Below are positions 61,670-64,000 of a stretch of DNA of 64,000 bases, one piece after another (within the stretch, counting starts at the first letter, position 1; each line of letters opens with the position of its first letter). A program made the translations under genes and the position numbers. The notes beneath the pieces were generated by a model. The model ran no database searches and was not told the origin of the DNA. It saw only the letters and a list, made by a program, of their open reading frames with translations. The stretch comes from Bacteroidetes bacterium 43-16 (GTDB lineage: Bacteria; Bacteroidota; Bacteroidia; Chitinophagales; Chitinophagaceae), in the NCBI GenBank assembly GCA_001897525.1, contig MKTB01000008.1, forward strand, positions 148,496-212,495, given 5' to 3'.

Positions 61670-62854
61670 GTGAAATGGCGCATTTTAATATTATCATTAT
61701 GTTACGCTTTTGCTCTGCAAGGGCTAAAAGCGTATGCGCAAAATATTGATATCTACCAGGATGTCTTTAATATTCCTGAGATTACTGCCGGTGTTCCTAA
61801 ATTTGATAAAGAGGTAAGCGTATCTGCTGTAGCATCATACATTGAACAATTGCAGCAAAGCGAATACAATAAAGTGATCGCAGCACTGGCGCAATACAAA
61901 TCGGCCCATCAGCTTAGCGACTGGATGTACTACCAGGTTGTGCGCCGTACCGCCAATTACCTGAGTCCCAAATCAAAGAACTATAACGATTATACCCTGG
62001 TGAAATGGTTGCTGATGCGGCAAACCGGTTATGATGTTCGCCTGGCCGTGATTGACAATAAGCTTTTATTCTATACCCGGAGCGAGGATGAGGTATTCGA
62101 TATTCCTTATTTCGACCTGGACCATAAGCGCTATGTATGCCTGAACCGGCATGATTATGCGGCCATTCCTTTCGGTACAGAAGAATTATTGTCGGTGCCC
62201 ATGCCCAGGCCGGCAACAGAGCTTGCTTCCTTTTCTTACAAGATCGCACAGTTGCCGGAGTTTACCGAAGATAATTTCAGCAATCGCTTCCTCGACTTCA
62301 CCTTCCGGGGTAAAGCCTATCATTTCAACATAAGAGTGAACAATGCTTTAGATACCCTGTTTGCCAACTATCCTGTAGTAGACTATGAGGCCTATTTTAA
62401 TATTCCCATGAGCACTACTACTTATAACACCCTGATGCCTGAGCTGAAACAGGCTGTAGCAGACATGAGCCGGCAGGATGGGGTAGCTTACCTGATGGAA
62501 TTCACCCGTAATGCATTTGCTTATGAAAGTGATATGGATGCTGTAGGCAAAGAGCAAAGAAATGCACCGGAGCTGACCCTCTTACGCGATAAGAGTGATT
62601 GTGATGACCGGGTGGCCTTACTGTACTTTTTTATTAAAGAGATCTATGATCTGCCCATGGTGGTGATCCAATATCCTACCCATGTATTGCTGGGCGTAGC
62701 GTTGGAGGGTACTAAAGGATTTGAAATTCCTTATAAGGGCCGTCAATATACCGTTGTAGACCCCACACCGCAATCTGTTGCCTTAAAAGTAGGGGAGATC
62801 GGCAAAAAATATAAAAAGCAATCTTACGAGATCGCTTACGCTTATAAGCCTTGA
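61670..62854 (+). CDS. Exported transglutaminase-like protein
   Basis: A 394-residue protein with a signal peptide (1-23, KAYAQ). The C-terminal part has a transglutaminase-type Cys-His-Asp triad: C311 in KSDCDDRVALLYFF, H338 in YPTHVLLGV and D364 in YTVVDPTP. The N-terminal 250 residues have no motif known to me (a helical region at 70-115, beta strands at 120-240). The start codon is GTG at 61670. It may be a peptidase or a cross-linking enzyme of the periplasm. Single gene. Confidence 0.75.
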   Translation: MKWRILILSLCYAFALQGLKAYAQNIDIYQDVFNIPEITAGVPKFDKEVSVSAVASYIEQLQQSEYNKVIAALAQYKSAHQLSDWMYYQVVRRTANYLSPKSKNYNDYTLVKWLLMRQTGYDVRLAVIDNKLLFYTRSEDEVFDIPYFDLDHKRYVCLNRHDYAAIPFGTEELLSVPMPRPATELASFSYKIAQLPEFTEDNFSNRFLDFTFRGKAYHFNIRVNNALDTLFANYPVVDYEAYFNIPMSTTTYNTLMPELKQAVADMSRQDGVAYLMEFTRNAFAYESDMDAVGKEQRNAPELTLLRDKSDCDDRVALLYFFIKEIYDLPMVVIQYPTHVLLGVALEGTKGFEIPYKGRQYTVVDPTPQSVALKVGEIGKKYKKQSYEIAYAYKP

Positions 62855-62894
62855 AAAACTTCGTAACTTAGCGACATTCAAAAAATGTCCTTAA

Positions 62895-64000
62895 ATGAAA
62901 AAAGTTTATAGCCTGCTTTTGCTCGGCCTGAGCATAGCCTCCTATGCCCAGGAAAATATCGGGTATCAGGTACCTTCAAAAGAAATTTACCAATTAGCCG
63001 ATTATGCCCGTGCACCTTCGATCAACATGGACACTAAGAAGGATTATATGTTGTTTACGTACCGTAACACTTATAAGTCTTTGGAGGACCTGAACCTGGA
63101 AGAATTGCGCCTGGCAGGTCTGCGTGTCAATGTAAAGACCAATATCAGCGCTACGGCAAGCTATATCAATAACCTTAAGCTGCGTAAAGTCGCTGATGTG
63201 AAAGCTGAGCCCGTACAGGTAAAAGGGCTGCCTGCCAATCCTAAAATAGCCAATATCGGCTGGTCGTATGACGAAAAGAAAATTGCCTTTACCCATACTA
63301 CTGATAAAGGCGTAGAGCTTTGGGTGCTGGATATAGCTACCGCTACTGCCAAAAGACTGACTGCCGATAACCTGAATGCTAATATGGGTTATCCTTATAC
63401 CTGGTATAAAGATAACCAGCATTTACTCGTTAAGGTCATTCCTGCCAAAAGGCCTGCCCTGATCAATGCAAAGGACGATCTGCCTAAAGGGCCTATTGTA
63501 TCTGTTGCAGAAGGGAAGACCTCCCAGAACAGGACTTATGCCGACTTGTTGAAGAACAAAACGGATGAACAGAATTTCGAAACCATCATCAGCGCAGAAC
63601 TCTATACCGTTGACCTGGGGGGCAACAGTAAATTGTTTTTAGGTAAAGGAATGTATGCCGGGGAAAGCTTCTCCCCGGATGGTAAATACATTATGGTATC
63701 TACCATTAAACGCCCCTTCTCCTATATCGTGCCTTTGAGCAGGTTTCCTAATGAAACAAATATTTATGACCTGGATGCCAAATTGCTGAAACAGGTGAAT
63801 GAAGTGCCATTGGTAGAGATCATGCCTAAAGGGTTTTCCAGCGTAAGAACAGGAAAGCGCAGTCTATCCTGGCGTGATGATAAGCCGGCTACCTTGTTCT
63901 ATGTATCCGCTTTGGATGGTGGCGACCAGGCCAATAAAGTGCCGTATAGAGATGAATTGTTCTTATGGGATGCTCCTTTTGAAGCTGCCCCACGCAGTAT
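62895..64000 (+). CDS. S9 family peptidase, 5' part (cut by the window end)
   Basis: The first 368 codons of an exported peptidase. A signal peptide (1-18, SYAQ) is followed by beta-propeller blades typical of prolyl oligopeptidase relatives: ANIGWSYDEKKIAFTHTTDK, VELWVLDIAT, AGESFSPDGKYIMVSTI and SLSWRDDKPATLFYV. The catalytic alpha/beta-hydrolase domain lies beyond the window, so activity cannot be checked. It resembles the glutamyl or prolyl S9 peptidases common in the phylum. ATG at 62895; 40 bases from the previous stop. Confidence 0.8.
   Translation, partial: MKKVYSLLLLGLSIASYAQENIGYQVPSKEIYQLADYARAPSINMDTKKDYMLFTYRNTYKSLEDLNLEELRLAGLRVNVKTNISATASYINNLKLRKVADVKAEPVQVKGLPANPKIANIGWSYDEKKIAFTHTTDKGVELWVLDIATATAKRLTADNLNANMGYPYTWYKDNQHLLVKVIPAKRPALINAKDDLPKGPIVSVAEGKTSQNRTYADLLKNKTDEQNFETIISAELYTVDLGGNSKLFLGKGMYAGESFSPDGKYIMVSTIKRPFSYIVPLSRFPNETNIYDLDAKLLKQVNEVPLVEIMPKGFSSVRTGKRSLSWRDDKPATLFYVSALDGGDQANKVPYRDELFLWDAPFEAAPRS

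Overview
This 64 kb window comes from the chromosome of a Bacteroidota bacterium, most likely of the Chitinophagaceae or a close relative. Signs of this are the -7 element TAnnTTTG in front of many genes, the near absence of Shine-Dalgarno sequences, a TonB-dependent receptor with an N-terminal carboxypeptidase-regulatory-like domain, a protein with a type IX secretion C-terminal domain, bacillithiol synthesis (BshA), LptD, and families typical of the phylum (DUF5689, DUF4349, DUF4421). The genus cannot be read from the sequence. Most of the window is ordinary housekeeping and envelope gene content; no phage, integron or CRISPR array was seen.

Layout. 1-930 is a REP-type element: a RAYT (Y1/HUH) transposase flanked by near-identical ~122 bp blocks made of four small hairpin modules. 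1026-2200 is a two-gene unit, an L,D-transpeptidase-like protein without signal peptide followed by an exported partner (possible effector and immunity pair). 2328-3455 holds an exported protein and a DciA-like (DUF721) protein. 3527-4303 is a ZIP metal transporter. 4394-7403 is a tight four-gene set (two LiaF-like membrane proteins, LytS-type kinase, LytTR regulator) with a TonB-dependent receptor behind it. 9876-13434 (minus) holds an rRNA/tRNA methyltransferase, an outer-membrane phospholipase-like barrel with a small partner, and an MFS exporter. 13638-16946 holds a GlcD-like oxidase, a DJ-1/PfpI protein and a class 3 lipase. 17011-24559 (minus) holds acyl-CoA dehydrogenase, an HhH protein, an aminotransferase and a large MMPL transporter/acyltransferase/methyltransferase fusion.

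24700-28689 holds a deoxynucleoside kinase, a BlaI/BlaR1-like pair with a visible operator, a DUF4349 lipoprotein and a small conserved protein. 28775-36863 holds a fatty acid desaturase, a glycosyltransferase, a DUF5689 lipoprotein, bshA with an ABC-2 permease, and a T9SS-sorted protein; an M16 peptidase follows. 38249-42501 is sbcD-sbcC. 42529-44198 has a lipoprotein pair, a decayed REP copy and tRNA-Pro(GGG). 44199-52364 holds a GT2-DUF2062 fusion, gcvT, a cold-shock protein, pcm, a phosphate-selective-type porin, a lone CoA-transferase A subunit, small membrane proteins, a DUF4421 protein and rnhB. 52354-64000 holds a BatA-like membrane protein, an APC permease, a LuxE-like protein, a lipoprotein, lptD, an Amidase_3 hydrolase, a c-type cytochrome lipoprotein, a transglutaminase-like protein and the 5' part of an S9 peptidase.

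A shared theme is the cell envelope: outer-membrane assembly (lptD), peptidoglycan hydrolysis, stress sensing (LiaF-like/LytS/LytTR, BlaI/BlaR1), lipid editing (desaturase, acyltransferase fusion, phospholipase-like barrel) and redox protection (bshA, DJ-1). All functions are inferred from sequence motifs remembered from known families; no database search was run.
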